Positions 55,175-63,728 of a DNA stretch of 64,000 nucleotides are shown piece by piece. The notes under the pieces are model-generated. The model was not told the origin of the DNA, made no database searches, and saw nothing but the letters and a program-made list of their open reading frames with translations. The stretch spans positions 62,001 through 126,000 of the forward strand of contig NZ_QUNI01000011.1 of NCBI RefSeq assembly GCF_003385115.1, given 5' to 3'. The position numbers were made by a program, and so were the translations under genes. Source of the stretch: Flavobacterium aquicola. Lineage in GTDB: Bacteria > Bacteroidota > Bacteroidia > Flavobacteriales > Flavobacteriaceae. Every line of letters begins with the position of its first letter. Positions within the stretch are counted from its first letter, which is position 1.

Positions 55175-55825
55175 TTATTGTTTTTTCTTAGTTTCAGCCC
55201 AAACGTTCAAAGTTCCTGAACCTCCCAGCATTGCTTTTGGCACTTCAACAACAACCGACAAAACATTTGTACCTGCAAAAGTGTCTATGCCCGGATTATT
55301 GAATCCAGTTGCAGTTCCTCCTAAAATTTTCTGGAATTGACCTAAATCAAAGAAAAATGGATCGTCTCTTGGTCCTGCAAAAAACTTCATTCCGTTTTTA
55401 GAAGCTGTTACCGGATTCATTTTATAAGTAGAAATTGCAACGTCTCCAGAAGCTTTACTTACATCTATTGAACTGCTTTTCCCTGTCATCGAAGGTTTAT
55501 AAGGTCCGAAGAAATACATTTTATCACCTCTTTTTATAGCCTGAATTACTAGATCTTCAACATTATCGCCTGTATTGTCAATATTGACTTCGATCATCAC
55601 ATTTTCATTAAATACGGCTTCAGCTGTTTTGTTAGGAGATAACAATCCTTGGGTATTAACAGCAAAAACTAAATTATTGGTATCCTGCCCCTGAAAAGTG
55701 AACATGTCTGTAATGTCTGCCGCATTACCGGTCACTGAAGGCGCATCAATGTGATCCGCCGCAATTAGAACTAATCCTGACACAGCCAAGAATGAAAGTC
55801 CTAATACTAATTTTGATTTTTTCAT
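55175..55825 (-). CDS. DUF4331 domain protein
   Basis: From the ATG at 55825 the protein has 216 residues; MKKSKLVLGLSFLAVSGLVLIA is a clean signal peptide, so the longer Met at 55864 is not used. The mature part starts with ADHIDAPSVTGNAADITDMFTF, the DUF4331 hallmark (dHxDAP), and continues with LVIQAIKRGDKMYFFGPYKPS and ARVGLDQ-like strands. DUF4331 proteins are exported and of unknown function; in Bacteroidota they often sit with TPR and TonB-receptor genes and an ECF sigma factor, as here. Divergent from the sigma factor gene. Confidence 0.85.
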   Translation of the reverse strand: MKKSKLVLGLSFLAVSGLVLIAADHIDAPSVTGNAADITDMFTFQGQDTNNLVFAVNTQGLLSPNKTAEAVFNENVMIEVNIDNTGDNVEDLVIQAIKRGDKMYFFGPYKPSMTGKSSSIDVSKASGDVAISTYKMNPVTASKNGMKFFAGPRDDPFFFDLGQFQKILGGTATGFNNPGIDTFAGTNVLSVVVEVPKAMLGGSGTLNVWAETKKKQ

Positions 55826-56053
55826 TTTATTATAATTTAAAAGGTTATAAAAGCATTTACGCAATTGGCTTGCTTTTGGTTTTAAAAAATCAAAAAAAAA
55901 GTTAAAATAAATTTCAACCGATTGATTATCATCGTTTTAAAATTTTAAAAAATATTAAATTTTAAAATCAGATTTATTTATTTTCGATAATTATTAAAAA
56001 TGTCAGGAATTGAAATGATTTGTATATGTTTGTAATTCACAAATCCATACACC

Positions 56054-56584
56054 ATGACGCAAGAAGAATTATTAGTTTTAATTTACAGTAAGGATGAAAA
56101 AGCTTTTACGCATTTATACGATATGTATTCTAAAAGTTTGTTTGCAGTCATCAATACTTTAGTCAAAAATCGAGAAGAAGCCGAAGATGTTTTACAGGAA
56201 GTTTTTGTTAAAATCTGGAAGAATATCGATTCATATCACGAAAGCAAAGGGCGTTTTTACACTTGGATAATTAATATTGCACGCAATACATCTATAGATA
56301 AACTTCGTTCCAAAAATTTTAATAACAGTCAAAAAAACCTTTCTTCGGATAATTTCGTAAATCTATTAGACGACAGCAATAAACTGTCTCATAAGATTGA
56401 CGCTATCGGAATTCAGGAATTTGTAAAAAAACTTAAACCCAAGTGTATACAGATTATCGATCTGTTATTTTTTAAAGGATATACACAGCAAGAAGCTTCG
56501 GAAGAATTAGAAATTCCTTTGGGAACTGTTAAAACACAAAACAGAAATTGCATTAACGATTTACGACTTTATTTAAAATTATAA
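56054..56584 (+). CDS. ECF-type sigma-70 factor
   Basis: A 176-residue extracytoplasmic-function sigma factor. Region 2 spans about 15-85 (DVLQEVFVKIWKNIDSYHESKGRFYTWIINIARNTSIDKLR) and region 4 about 120-176 (YTQQEASEELEIPLGTVKTQNRNCINDLR). A -7 box TATGTTTG (56025-56032) precedes the start. The stop overlaps the anti-sigma start (TAATG), so translation is coupled. It is divergent from the DUF4331 operon across 228 bp, which probably contains its target promoter. Confidence 0.93.
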   Translation: MTQEELLVLIYSKDEKAFTHLYDMYSKSLFAVINTLVKNREEAEDVLQEVFVKIWKNIDSYHESKGRFYTWIINIARNTSIDKLRSKNFNNSQKNLSSDNFVNLLDDSNKLSHKIDAIGIQEFVKKLKPKCIQIIDLLFFKGYTQQEASEELEIPLGTVKTQNRNCINDLRLYLKL

Positions 56585-57372
56585 TGGATACAAAAAAATA
56601 TATAGACTCCGGAATTTTAGAGCTTTATGTTTATGGTTTGCTTAGCGAAACAGAAAATATAGAGATTGCTGCTTTGGCAAAAGAGTACAGTGAAATAAAC
56701 GATGAAATTATTTCAATCGAGAAAGCTATTGTGGCCTTATCTTCGACTTTTTCTCCATTTCATTCGGTTGCTAATTATGAAAAAATTAAAGCCAAATTAG
56801 AACTGAAACATGGGAAAATAGTCGAAATGACTCCGCCAAAATCAAAATATACTTATATCGGCTGGGCTGCCGCTGTAGTTTTATTATTAGGCATTGGCTA
56901 TCAATATCAGCAGCTCAATGAGACCAACAATCAAGTAGTTGAAATAAATTCTGAAAAAGAAAATCTGATTAAAACAGTAGATTCATTAGGTATAAAAAAC
57001 AAAACTATCGAAACGAGTCTGGCTGTCATTCGTGATCCAAAAAATACTGTAGTAAGCTTGGGCGGGCAGACTGTCTCCCCTGCTTCATTCGCAAAAATAT
57101 ACTGGAATAAAGAAACCAAAGCTGTATATGTAGATGCATCGGGTCTGCCGAAACCACCAAAAGGAAAGGTTTACCAAGTATGGGCTTTGAAATTAGCACC
57201 AGTTTTAACACCTACAAGCATTGGATTACTGGCAAATTTCGATGCTAACGACCAAAAAATATTCGAAGTCAGCGATACTGGTTTTGCCGAAGCTTTTGGA
57301 ATAACATTAGAACCAGAAGGCGGAAGTCCTTCACCAACAATGGAGCAGTTATATACTTTAGGAAAAGTTTAA
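56584..57372 (+). CDS. Anti-sigma factor (RskA-like)
   Basis: A 262-residue inner-membrane protein, start overlapping the sigma gene by 1 nt. The N-terminus (about 1-80) is cytoplasmic and lacks a zinc-binding HxxxCxxC. One membrane helix lies at about 91-107 (YIGWAAAVVLLLGIGYQ). The C-terminal periplasmic domain (about 150-262) matches the RskA family: YWNKETKAVYVDASGLPKPP, YQVWALKLAPVLTPTSIG, FAEAFGITLEPEGGSPSPT. It would hold the sigma factor inactive until a signal releases it. A terminator follows. Confidence 0.9.
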   Translation: MDTKKYIDSGILELYVYGLLSETENIEIAALAKEYSEINDEIISIEKAIVALSSTFSPFHSVANYEKIKAKLELKHGKIVEMTPPKSKYTYIGWAAAVVLLLGIGYQYQQLNETNNQVVEINSEKENLIKTVDSLGIKNKTIETSLAVIRDPKNTVVSLGGQTVSPASFAKIYWNKETKAVYVDASGLPKPPKGKVYQVWALKLAPVLTPTSIGLLANFDANDQKIFEVSDTGFAEAFGITLEPEGGSPSPTMEQLYTLGKV

Positions 57373-57400
57373 AAGAAGAATATTTTTTTCTAACACAAAT

Positions 57401-57430
57401 AAAAAAGGTTCAAATAATTGAACCTTTTTT
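57401..57430. terminator. Bidirectional terminator
   Basis: Perfect 13-bp stem AAAAAAGGTTCAA/TTGAACCTTTTTT (57401-57413, 57418-57430) with a 4-nt loop, between the anti-sigma and glutathione peroxidase genes. Confidence 0.85.
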
Positions 57431-57454
57431 ATTTTAATCGATAAGAACAACAAA

Positions 57455-58000
57455 TTAAGCCTTAATCCAATTCACCACTTCTGGGTCTGTTGGTAATGTT
57501 TTTGGCGAAATTACTTTTACTAATTCTCCTTTTTCATTGATAAGGTACTTTTGAAAATTCCATTTTACTTCAGAATCTTCCAATCCATTTTTAGATTTTT
57601 GAGTCAAAAACTGATAAACGGCACACATATCGTCCCCTTTTACTGAAACCTTATCCATCATAGGAAAGGTAACTCCATAGTTTAACTGACAAAAACTAGC
57701 AATTTCTTCATTGGTCCCCGGCTCCTGTGAAGCAAAATTATTGGCTGGAAAACCAACAATCACAAAACCTTTGGAAGCATATTCTTTATATAAAGCTTCC
57801 AGATCTTTATACTGAGGTGTCAATCCGCATTTTGAAGCAGTATTGACGATCATTACCTTTTTCCCTTTTAAAGTGGCGAAATCAAAAGTTTTGCCATTAA
57901 GATCTTCTACTTTAAATTGATAAATATTTTGTTTCACTTGTGCCTGAATTTGAATATTAAAAAGGAACATTACACAGAAAGCAGCTATTATTTTTTTCAT
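57455..58000 (-). CDS. Exported glutathione peroxidase-like thiol peroxidase
   Basis: A 181-residue peroxidase of the GPx family. A signal peptide (about 1-20) makes it periplasmic, less usual than the cytosolic form. The catalytic tetrad is visible: Cys58 in NTASKCGLTPQY, Gln92 in ANNFASQEPG, Trp147 and Asn148 in VKWNFQKYL. Cys104 in ASFCQLNYGVTFP is the expected resolving cysteine, so it should act with thioredoxin-like reductants rather than glutathione. It has its own convergent terminator. Peroxide or lipid-peroxide reduction is inferred from the family. Confidence 0.93.
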   Translation of the reverse strand: MKKIIAAFCVMFLFNIQIQAQVKQNIYQFKVEDLNGKTFDFATLKGKKVMIVNTASKCGLTPQYKDLEALYKEYASKGFVIVGFPANNFASQEPGTNEEIASFCQLNYGVTFPMMDKVSVKGDDMCAVYQFLTQKSKNGLEDSEVKWNFQKYLINEKGELVKVISPKTLPTDPEVVNWIKA

Positions 58001-58090
58001 GGTTTTTATTTTGATATAAAATTAAACAAATATATCTATTATTAGCCACTATTTTAAAATTGAGTTAGGAACAGAAATTGTCGGGCATAA

Positions 58091-58227
58091 AAAAAAGAGG
58101 TTTAAAAGAAAAACCTCTTTTAATCGATAATTTTTATAAGATTCCCCCATGTAATTTGTTTCCCTAAACCTAACCTACTAAATCTATAAAAAATTACAAA
58201 TCTATAAAAATTATCTTTTTTTGAATA
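58091..58227 (-). ncRNA. Candidate small RNA A
   Basis: On the minus strand a -7 box TATATTTG (58234-58241) is followed by a non-coding stretch of about 140 nt. It ends in a hairpin (58093-58121, AAAAGAGGTTT stem) and T-run. It shares two boxes with candidate B: TAGTAGGTTA (58171-58180) and CTTATAAAAATTATC (58126-58140). It also contains a direct repeat of AATCTATAAAAA (58181 and 58199). No reading frame is credible. Confidence 0.45.
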
Positions 58228-58550
58228 GATGACCAAATATACAATTTAAAATAACTGCTTAATTTAAAAAGCATATTTTATCGATAAAATACATATTATT
58301 TATTTAAATATAATCTTAATCCTAATAAAAAATAGTCTATCAACACAAAAAACAATATAATTTGTAAGTAAAATTAGCTATTTACAAATCAAACAAATCG
58401 CATAAGTATCTAAAAACAAGAAAGATATAACACAAAAAAGGTTATAAGGATACTGTTTTTAATACCACATTTACACGATGCTAATTAAATTTGCTCATTT
58501 GATTCATTTCGATGTTCCAAATTCTGAATAATTTTGTTCTAAGATTTACA

Positions 58551-58665
58551 AAAAAAAGATGCTCCAAAGTGGAGCATCTTAACAAACAAAATGGATAATT
58601 TTATAAGTATTCAACCTTAATCTAACTAACTGTAAAAAACCATGAAAATAACCTACTAACTTTTA
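58551..58665 (-). ncRNA. Candidate small RNA B
   Basis: Minus-strand transcript region with TAGTAGGTTA (58649-58658), CTTATAAAATTATC (58594-58607) and a terminator hairpin (AAGATGCTCC/GGAGCATCTT, 58556-58580) followed by T7. It has the same order of boxes as candidate A, but spacing differs by about 11 nt. A weak -7 box TATCTTTA precedes it (about 58664-58671). Confidence 0.4.
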
Positions 58666-58810
58666 AAGATATGTTACTCATAATATTATCTGTAATCAGA
58701 CATTTCAATTATCGTGCCATTAATCTATAAAAACTAATATTATATCGCTTAAAAACATTAAATTAAATAAATAGTAAGCTTTAACCTTCTTTTTAATATT
58801 GTCTTCAAAT

Positions 58811-58840
58811 AAAAAAGACCAATCATAGATTGGCCTTTTT
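58811..58840 (-). terminator. Terminator of the CcsBA gene
   Basis: Stem AAAAAGACCAATC/GATTGGCCTTTTT (58812-58824, 58828-58840) with one G-U pair on the minus strand and a T-run after it. Confidence 0.75.
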
Positions 58841-58863
58841 AAAATTTAAATTAATTTTTATAA

Positions 58864-61800
58864 TTATTTATTCTTACTGTAAAACTTTTTATATTTTGGA
58901 TAAGTTGCAGCTCCTATGACAGAAATTGTCCCCAGCGAATACCATATCCAGCTCAAAGAATGTGCTTCGCCGCTAGCATAAGAATGCAGTCCTACTAAAT
59001 GAAAATTAACTCCATAATAGGTGAATAGAATTGATATAAAGGCAAACATACTCATTAAATTGAAAATCCACTTTCCTCTTAATGAAGGGACAAATCTGGC
59101 ATGAATTACAAAAGCATATACCATAATACTAATTAAGGCCCAGGTTTCTTTAGGATCCCATCCCCAATAGCGTCCCCAGCTTTCATTTGCCCATTGTCCG
59201 CCAAGAAAGTTTCCAATAGTCAGCATTATCAAGCCGATTGTTAATGCCATTTCATTAATATAGGTGATTTCTTTAATATTCAATGCCATTTTAGCTTTGT
59301 TATTTTCATTGGTAAAAAAGATCAAAAGAAGCGATACAAAACCTAGAATCATTCCTAAAGCAAATGGTCCATAACTAGCCACAATAACAGCCACGTGAAT
59401 CATTAACCAATAGGAATTAAGAACTGGCTGCAGATTAGCTATTTCCGGATCAATCCAGTTGGCATAAGCCGCCGCAAGTATCATCGCTGTAACAAATGCT
59501 GCCGAAGCAACGGTTAATTTTGATTTTATATCAAATGCTAAACCAAAAAACATTGTTGCCCAAGCCACATACACAATCGCCTCATAAGCATTACTCCATG
59601 GCGCATGTCCCGAAATATACCAGCGTGCTATTAATGTTATAGTATGAAGCAGAAAAAATACTGCAATAATAATGTGCATTGAGTTAACTAAAATACGTAT
59701 TAGCTTTGAATCTTTAAAAATTTGAATAATCGTAAATGCTAACATCAAAATTGCTGCAAATAGATAAGCAAAAGGCAGTTTCTGAAGAAGATCATATTTA
59801 TTGTATGCAATTTCTAAGTCTATTTTTTCCTCGCTCGGTCTTACTTTGCTTCCAAATTTCTTTTGAAAACCGTTAATACTTTCCAGCAGTTCATTTGCAG
59901 TTTTATAATTCTTTGATTCGATTGCGTGACTCAGCGTTCCAAAATAAAGAGGCAGAATACTTTTGGTATATGTAGAATCCATTCCTTTTAAACCGGCATG
60001 TTCCAGTTCGAGATAGGATATCCATTTATTTCCTGGATCATTTGGCACAGGGAAAATTCGTAAAATGCTTCCGCTCAAAGCCGATTCCATCAAATTTACT
60101 TTCTTATCAGTTTCAACAAAATCCTTTTCAAACTGATTTGGATTTCCTGCTTTGTAGGCAGCATCTAAATAAGGTGATAATTTATAATTTCCTTTTTCAT
60201 CAAAGAAAGCGATAAAAGGAGCAAATTGATCTTTGGAATCAATTCCGATAATTTTACGAATACTATCATTTCCTGACTTAATATAAATAAGCGGAATTTC
60301 GATCCACAATTGCGCGCTTTGTGTCATTGATAAAAATACTTGATCGGAGTTCATCCCTTTATAAGTATTGGAATGACTTACTTTTCGAAGCAATTCTGAT
60401 GAGAAAGTATTAATAGGCTTCATTCTTCCGCCAGCGTCCTGAATAATCAGTCTTCCAAATTTTGCAGCATGTTCCGGTGTAACAGTAAATGACGTCAATA
60501 CAGAGTCTAATTGTTTCTGCGTAGGTTTTACCCGCACATGAACTGTGCTTTCAGAATGTGCCTCCCCTGCCTTTTCAGCTGTATGGTTGTGATCGTGGTC
60601 GTGTTCATGATCATGATTGTGTTCTTGAGCAAATCCTGAAATGCTTAAAAACAGAACTAAAATCGTGATAAGATTTGCTTTTTTCTTTTTCACAGCTTCT
60701 AATTTTCTTTTCAAATCGGCAAAACGGGAATTTTTGACAAACATAATAGCCATCATACTAAAAAACAATAAAAAATAACCAATATAAGTAATCGTCGTTC
60801 CACAATAATCATGGTTGACAGATAATACAGTTCCTTTTTCGTCTGGATCAAATGAAGATTGAAAAAAACGATAACCTTCATGATCTAAAACGTGATTCAT
60901 ATAAATTCTGGCATCAAATGGTTTAACCGAATCCTGAACAGTCACCTGGCTTTCAAATGATGAATAACTTTTCTCTGTACCTGGATATTTACTGGCAATA
61001 AAATCATTTAGTTTTATTTTGAATGGCAGCACATATGCCTTGCTTCCATAGAAAAAAGAATATTCAGTTTTCCCAATTTTAACGGTTTTAGAATCTCCAA
61101 CTTTACCTTTAGAACCTAATAATGTTACCAACTCTTCTTTACCATCGGCAATCAGTTTTACAACTAAAGCATCATCATGATTTTTTTCTTTAAAATCATT
61201 TTTGGTTTCATAGTCAATTATCCCTGTCACAGCTGGATCCGGAAAAACAAAACGGATATCTCCAATACTGTACAATGAGCGCATCATCAGTGGCTGTACA
61301 ATATCTTTAGTAACTTTTCCCTGTAATTTATCAGCCATTCGCATAAAATTCCCTTCAAAAGGCATTTGAATTTTATACTCACCATCAGTAGTTATAATAT
61401 TTATAGCACCCTCAGTTTGTTTATTTAATGCAAAAAGAACATTGTGTATATTTTGAACCTCACCCGATTTTAAGAAATGTTCCTCTCTGCCTCCATCACC
61501 TGCTTCAACTAACTTCAAATACAAAGTCCCTTTTGGATCAGGTTTTACATATTCTTTGGCACCCATAATAAAATTTTGGTAACGTACCTCAAAATTATTC
61601 CCCGAGAAATCACCTTTCATTGTAAAATCATTATTGGTAACAGGTGAAAGCAAAACCGCTTTTTCAAAAACCCTGCGTTTCATTTCTCCTTGGTGCTCTC
61701 CATCAACAAAAAGTGTTAGGAACATTTTATCTGAATAAAATTGATTTTCGGCCGCATTTTCGCGGATTGGCATCATACCTTCAAAACTGATGTAACGGGT

Positions 61801-62085
61801 AATAAAAGCACCGGCAATTATGAATATAAAAGCCAAATGAAGCAGTAAAGTCGCCCACTTTTCTTTTCTTAATAAATTATAACGCTTGATGTTTCCAAGG
61901 AAATTGATCATAAAGAACCCCATAATAGCTTCAAACCACCAAGTATTGTAAACTAAGATTCTAGCAGTATCGGTATTGTATTTGCTTTCGATAAAAGTTC
62001 CGGTTCCCATTGCAATTGCAAAGGTTAAGAACAATATGGCCATTAATCGAGTTGAGAATAGTACAGAGAATAATTTTTTATCCAT
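58864..62085 (-). CDS. ccsBA: ResB-CcsA fusion, cytochrome c synthase (CcsBA)
   Basis: CcsBA carries haem across the membrane and attaches it to apocytochrome c in System II. The 1073-residue protein fuses ResB (CcsB) and CcsA. N-terminal membrane helices (about 12-32, 48-66, 80-98) open a large periplasmic part, followed by a helix near 440 and a His-rich periplasmic stretch (about 497-510, HNHDHEHDHDHNH). The C-terminal CcsA part has about eight helices and the tryptophan-rich haem motif WGRYWGWDPKETWALI near 980. The His-rich loop is not part of the conserved family. Monocistronic, with a terminator. Confidence 0.93.
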   Translation of the reverse strand: MDKKLFSVLFSTRLMAILFLTFAIAMGTGTFIESKYNTDTARILVYNTWWFEAIMGFFMINFLGNIKRYNLLRKEKWATLLLHLAFIFIIAGAFITRYISFEGMMPIRENAAENQFYSDKMFLTLFVDGEHQGEMKRRVFEKAVLLSPVTNNDFTMKGDFSGNNFEVRYQNFIMGAKEYVKPDPKGTLYLKLVEAGDGGREEHFLKSGEVQNIHNVLFALNKQTEGAINIITTDGEYKIQMPFEGNFMRMADKLQGKVTKDIVQPLMMRSLYSIGDIRFVFPDPAVTGIIDYETKNDFKEKNHDDALVVKLIADGKEELVTLLGSKGKVGDSKTVKIGKTEYSFFYGSKAYVLPFKIKLNDFIASKYPGTEKSYSSFESQVTVQDSVKPFDARIYMNHVLDHEGYRFFQSSFDPDEKGTVLSVNHDYCGTTITYIGYFLLFFSMMAIMFVKNSRFADLKRKLEAVKKKKANLITILVLFLSISGFAQEHNHDHEHDHDHNHTAEKAGEAHSESTVHVRVKPTQKQLDSVLTSFTVTPEHAAKFGRLIIQDAGGRMKPINTFSSELLRKVSHSNTYKGMNSDQVFLSMTQSAQLWIEIPLIYIKSGNDSIRKIIGIDSKDQFAPFIAFFDEKGNYKLSPYLDAAYKAGNPNQFEKDFVETDKKVNLMESALSGSILRIFPVPNDPGNKWISYLELEHAGLKGMDSTYTKSILPLYFGTLSHAIESKNYKTANELLESINGFQKKFGSKVRPSEEKIDLEIAYNKYDLLQKLPFAYLFAAILMLAFTIIQIFKDSKLIRILVNSMHIIIAVFFLLHTITLIARWYISGHAPWSNAYEAIVYVAWATMFFGLAFDIKSKLTVASAAFVTAMILAAAYANWIDPEIANLQPVLNSYWLMIHVAVIVASYGPFALGMILGFVSLLLIFFTNENNKAKMALNIKEITYINEMALTIGLIMLTIGNFLGGQWANESWGRYWGWDPKETWALISIMVYAFVIHARFVPSLRGKWIFNLMSMFAFISILFTYYGVNFHLVGLHSYASGEAHSLSWIWYSLGTISVIGAATYPKYKKFYSKNK

Positions 62086-62295
62086 TTGGGAATAAATTTC
62101 GTTTGTATAAAGTGTCGCAAAAATACTTAAAAATGTCCATTTGTTTGAAGACTCAATTGTTAATTTAAACCAAAAATACGGTATTTATTTATACACAAAT
62201 TCACAGACTGCAGCATTGTAATTTTTTAAAAATTTGCGAATTAGCGGTTGTTCCAAAGTAGCTAAATTAGGGATTCAACTCTTCATTTTTTTTGT

Positions 62296-62303
62296 TAATT
62301 TTG
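62296..62303 (+). promoter_or_regulatory. -7 box just ahead of the DUF2520 start
   Basis: TAATTTTG fits TAnnTTTG and ends 5 nt before the ATG at 62308, so the mRNA would be leaderless or nearly so. No TTG is clear at the -33 position. Confidence 0.4.
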
Positions 62304-62307
62304 CCAA

Positions 62308-63069
62308 ATGATTAAAATTACAATTATCGGTTCTGGAAATGTGGCGCAGCACCTGATTGAGGCTTTCGCAAAAAGCGATGCGGTTGAAATCATTCAGGTA
62401 TTTTCGAGAAACCCAAAACAAGTTATTCCTAATCTCGATTCGAGCAAAATTACCAATGATTGGAACGCTTTGGCAGAAGCCGATTTGTACATAATATCAG
62501 TTTCAGACGATGCCATTACAGATGTTTCTTCGCAATTGCCTTTTGAAAACCGTCTGGTTGTTCATACATCCGGCAGTGCACCGCTCGCAGCACTAAACAG
62601 TAAAAATAGAAAAGGTGTGTTTTATCCTTTACAGACTTTTACAAAAGGAAAACCAATTGATTTTAAAACAGTTCCGTTTTGCTTGGAAACGGAGTCTGAA
62701 AACGACTATACTGTGCTGGAAAAAGCAGCAGTTTCTATATCTGACAATGTGAAATCCATTGACTCTCATCAGCGGAAAGCATTGCATGTAGCAGCAGTCT
62801 TTGTTAATAATTTCACTAATTATCTGTACCAATTAGGAAACGATATCTGTCAGGAAAACCATGTCTCTTTTGATATTTTAAAACCTTTGATTCTTGAAAC
62901 TGCCGAAAAATTATTGACACTTTCGCCTAAAGATGCCCAGACTGGCCCTGCAAAACGCAACGACATTTCGACAATTGCGGCACATGAATCTTTTTTATCC
63001 AATGAAAATCAATCAGCAATTTATAAAATACTAACACAATCAATACAAAATCATGGCAAAAAGCTATAA
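62308..63069 (+). CDS. Rossmann-like/DUF2520 domain protein
   Basis: A 253-residue cytosolic protein. The N-terminal Rossmann domain has GSGNVAQHL (8-16) as dinucleotide-binding motif; the C-terminal DUF2520 domain spans about 130-245 (SHQRKALHVAAVFVNNFTNYLYQL, AQTGPAKRNDISTI). The fold is close to F420-dependent or pyrroline-5-carboxylate reductases, but the substrate is unknown. It overlaps kdsC by 17 nt, a strong sign of translational coupling and shared function. It is the first gene of a plus-strand operon continuing into the prenyltransferase. Confidence 0.88.
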   Translation: MIKITIIGSGNVAQHLIEAFAKSDAVEIIQVFSRNPKQVIPNLDSSKITNDWNALAEADLYIISVSDDAITDVSSQLPFENRLVVHTSGSAPLAALNSKNRKGVFYPLQTFTKGKPIDFKTVPFCLETESENDYTVLEKAAVSISDNVKSIDSHQRKALHVAAVFVNNFTNYLYQLGNDICQENHVSFDILKPLILETAEKLLTLSPKDAQTGPAKRNDISTIAAHESFLSNENQSAIYKILTQSIQNHGKKL

Positions 63070-63580
63070 AGAAATAATGAATGATATTACTACGTTTATT
63101 TTTGACGTAGATGGCGTACTTACTGACGGTTCTGTCTTTGTTACTAATGATGGAGAAATGCTGAGAACAATGAATATCCGTGATGGCTATGCTTTGAAAG
63201 CAGCTGTTGAAAGCGGTTATAACGTATGTATCATTTCGGGCGGAAGCAACGAAGGGGTTCGAGTACGGTTAAGAAATCTTGGGATTACTGATATTCATTT
63301 AGGAACTCCGGACAAAGTAAAAACATTCAAAGAATACACTGATGCTAACAATATCAATTCAGAACAGGTTTTGTATATGGGAGACGATATTCCAGATTAC
63401 CACGTTATGAAATTAGTTGGCTTACCAACTTGCCCGCAAGATTCAGCTCCCGAAATTAAATCAATTTCAAAATATATTTCACACATTAAAGGCGGTAAAG
63501 GCGCTGTTCGTGATGTTATTGAACAGGTAATGAAAGTACAAGGCAAATGGTCTACTCATTTTGATGGAAAACTTGATTAA
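63053..63580 (+). CDS. kdsC: 3-deoxy-D-manno-octulosonate 8-phosphate phosphatase (KdsC, HAD family)
   Basis: KdsC removes phosphate from KDO-8-P in lipopolysaccharide core synthesis. The 175-residue protein is normal length. HAD motif I is DVDGVLTDG (Asp18 and Asp20), motif II SGG near 63-65, motif III Lys near 100 and motif IV GDDIPD. The lack of a cap is typical of the tetrameric KdsC subfamily. It starts inside the DUF2520 gene. A related HAD phosphatase with other substrate is a less likely alternative. Confidence 0.9.
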   Translation: MAKSYKEIMNDITTFIFDVDGVLTDGSVFVTNDGEMLRTMNIRDGYALKAAVESGYNVCIISGGSNEGVRVRLRNLGITDIHLGTPDKVKTFKEYTDANNINSEQVLYMGDDIPDYHVMKLVGLPTCPQDSAPEIKSISKYISHIKGGKGAVRDVIEQVMKVQGKWSTHFDGKLD

Positions 63581-63727
63581 TTATTAATGATTAATGATTA
63601 ATGATTGATGGTTAATTATTGATTGTCAATGGTTAATTAATTTAATTCATCATTTATAATTCATCATTTATAATTCATCATTTATAATTTACAATTAATC
63701 ATTTACAATTAATCATTTACAATTAAA
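63581..63727. repeat. AT-rich tandem repeats between kdsC and the prenyltransferase gene
   Basis: TTAATGA occurs three times in tandem at 63584-63604. Then ATTCATCATTTATA (14 bp) is repeated three times at 63645-63686, followed by ATTTACA and two copies of ATTAATCATTTACA (63694-63721). The left and right families are partly inverted to each other. The array ends 7 bp before the next ATG and may vary in copy number. Confidence 0.7.
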
Positions 63728-63728
63728 A

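Larger units (their letters stand above)
58001..58863. other. Non-coding gap holding the two small-RNA candidates
   Basis: No protein gene is seen in these 863 bp. Besides candidates A and B and the ccsBA terminator, the sequence is A/T-rich with no recognisable element. Confidence 0.45.

Noticed and set aside
58001..58863. Small genes on either strand of the gap
   Set aside because: Frames are under 30 codons with no start signals; the RNA reading is more convincing.
63584..63721. CRISPR array
   Set aside because: The 14-bp units are contiguous with no unique spacers and no cas gene is present.
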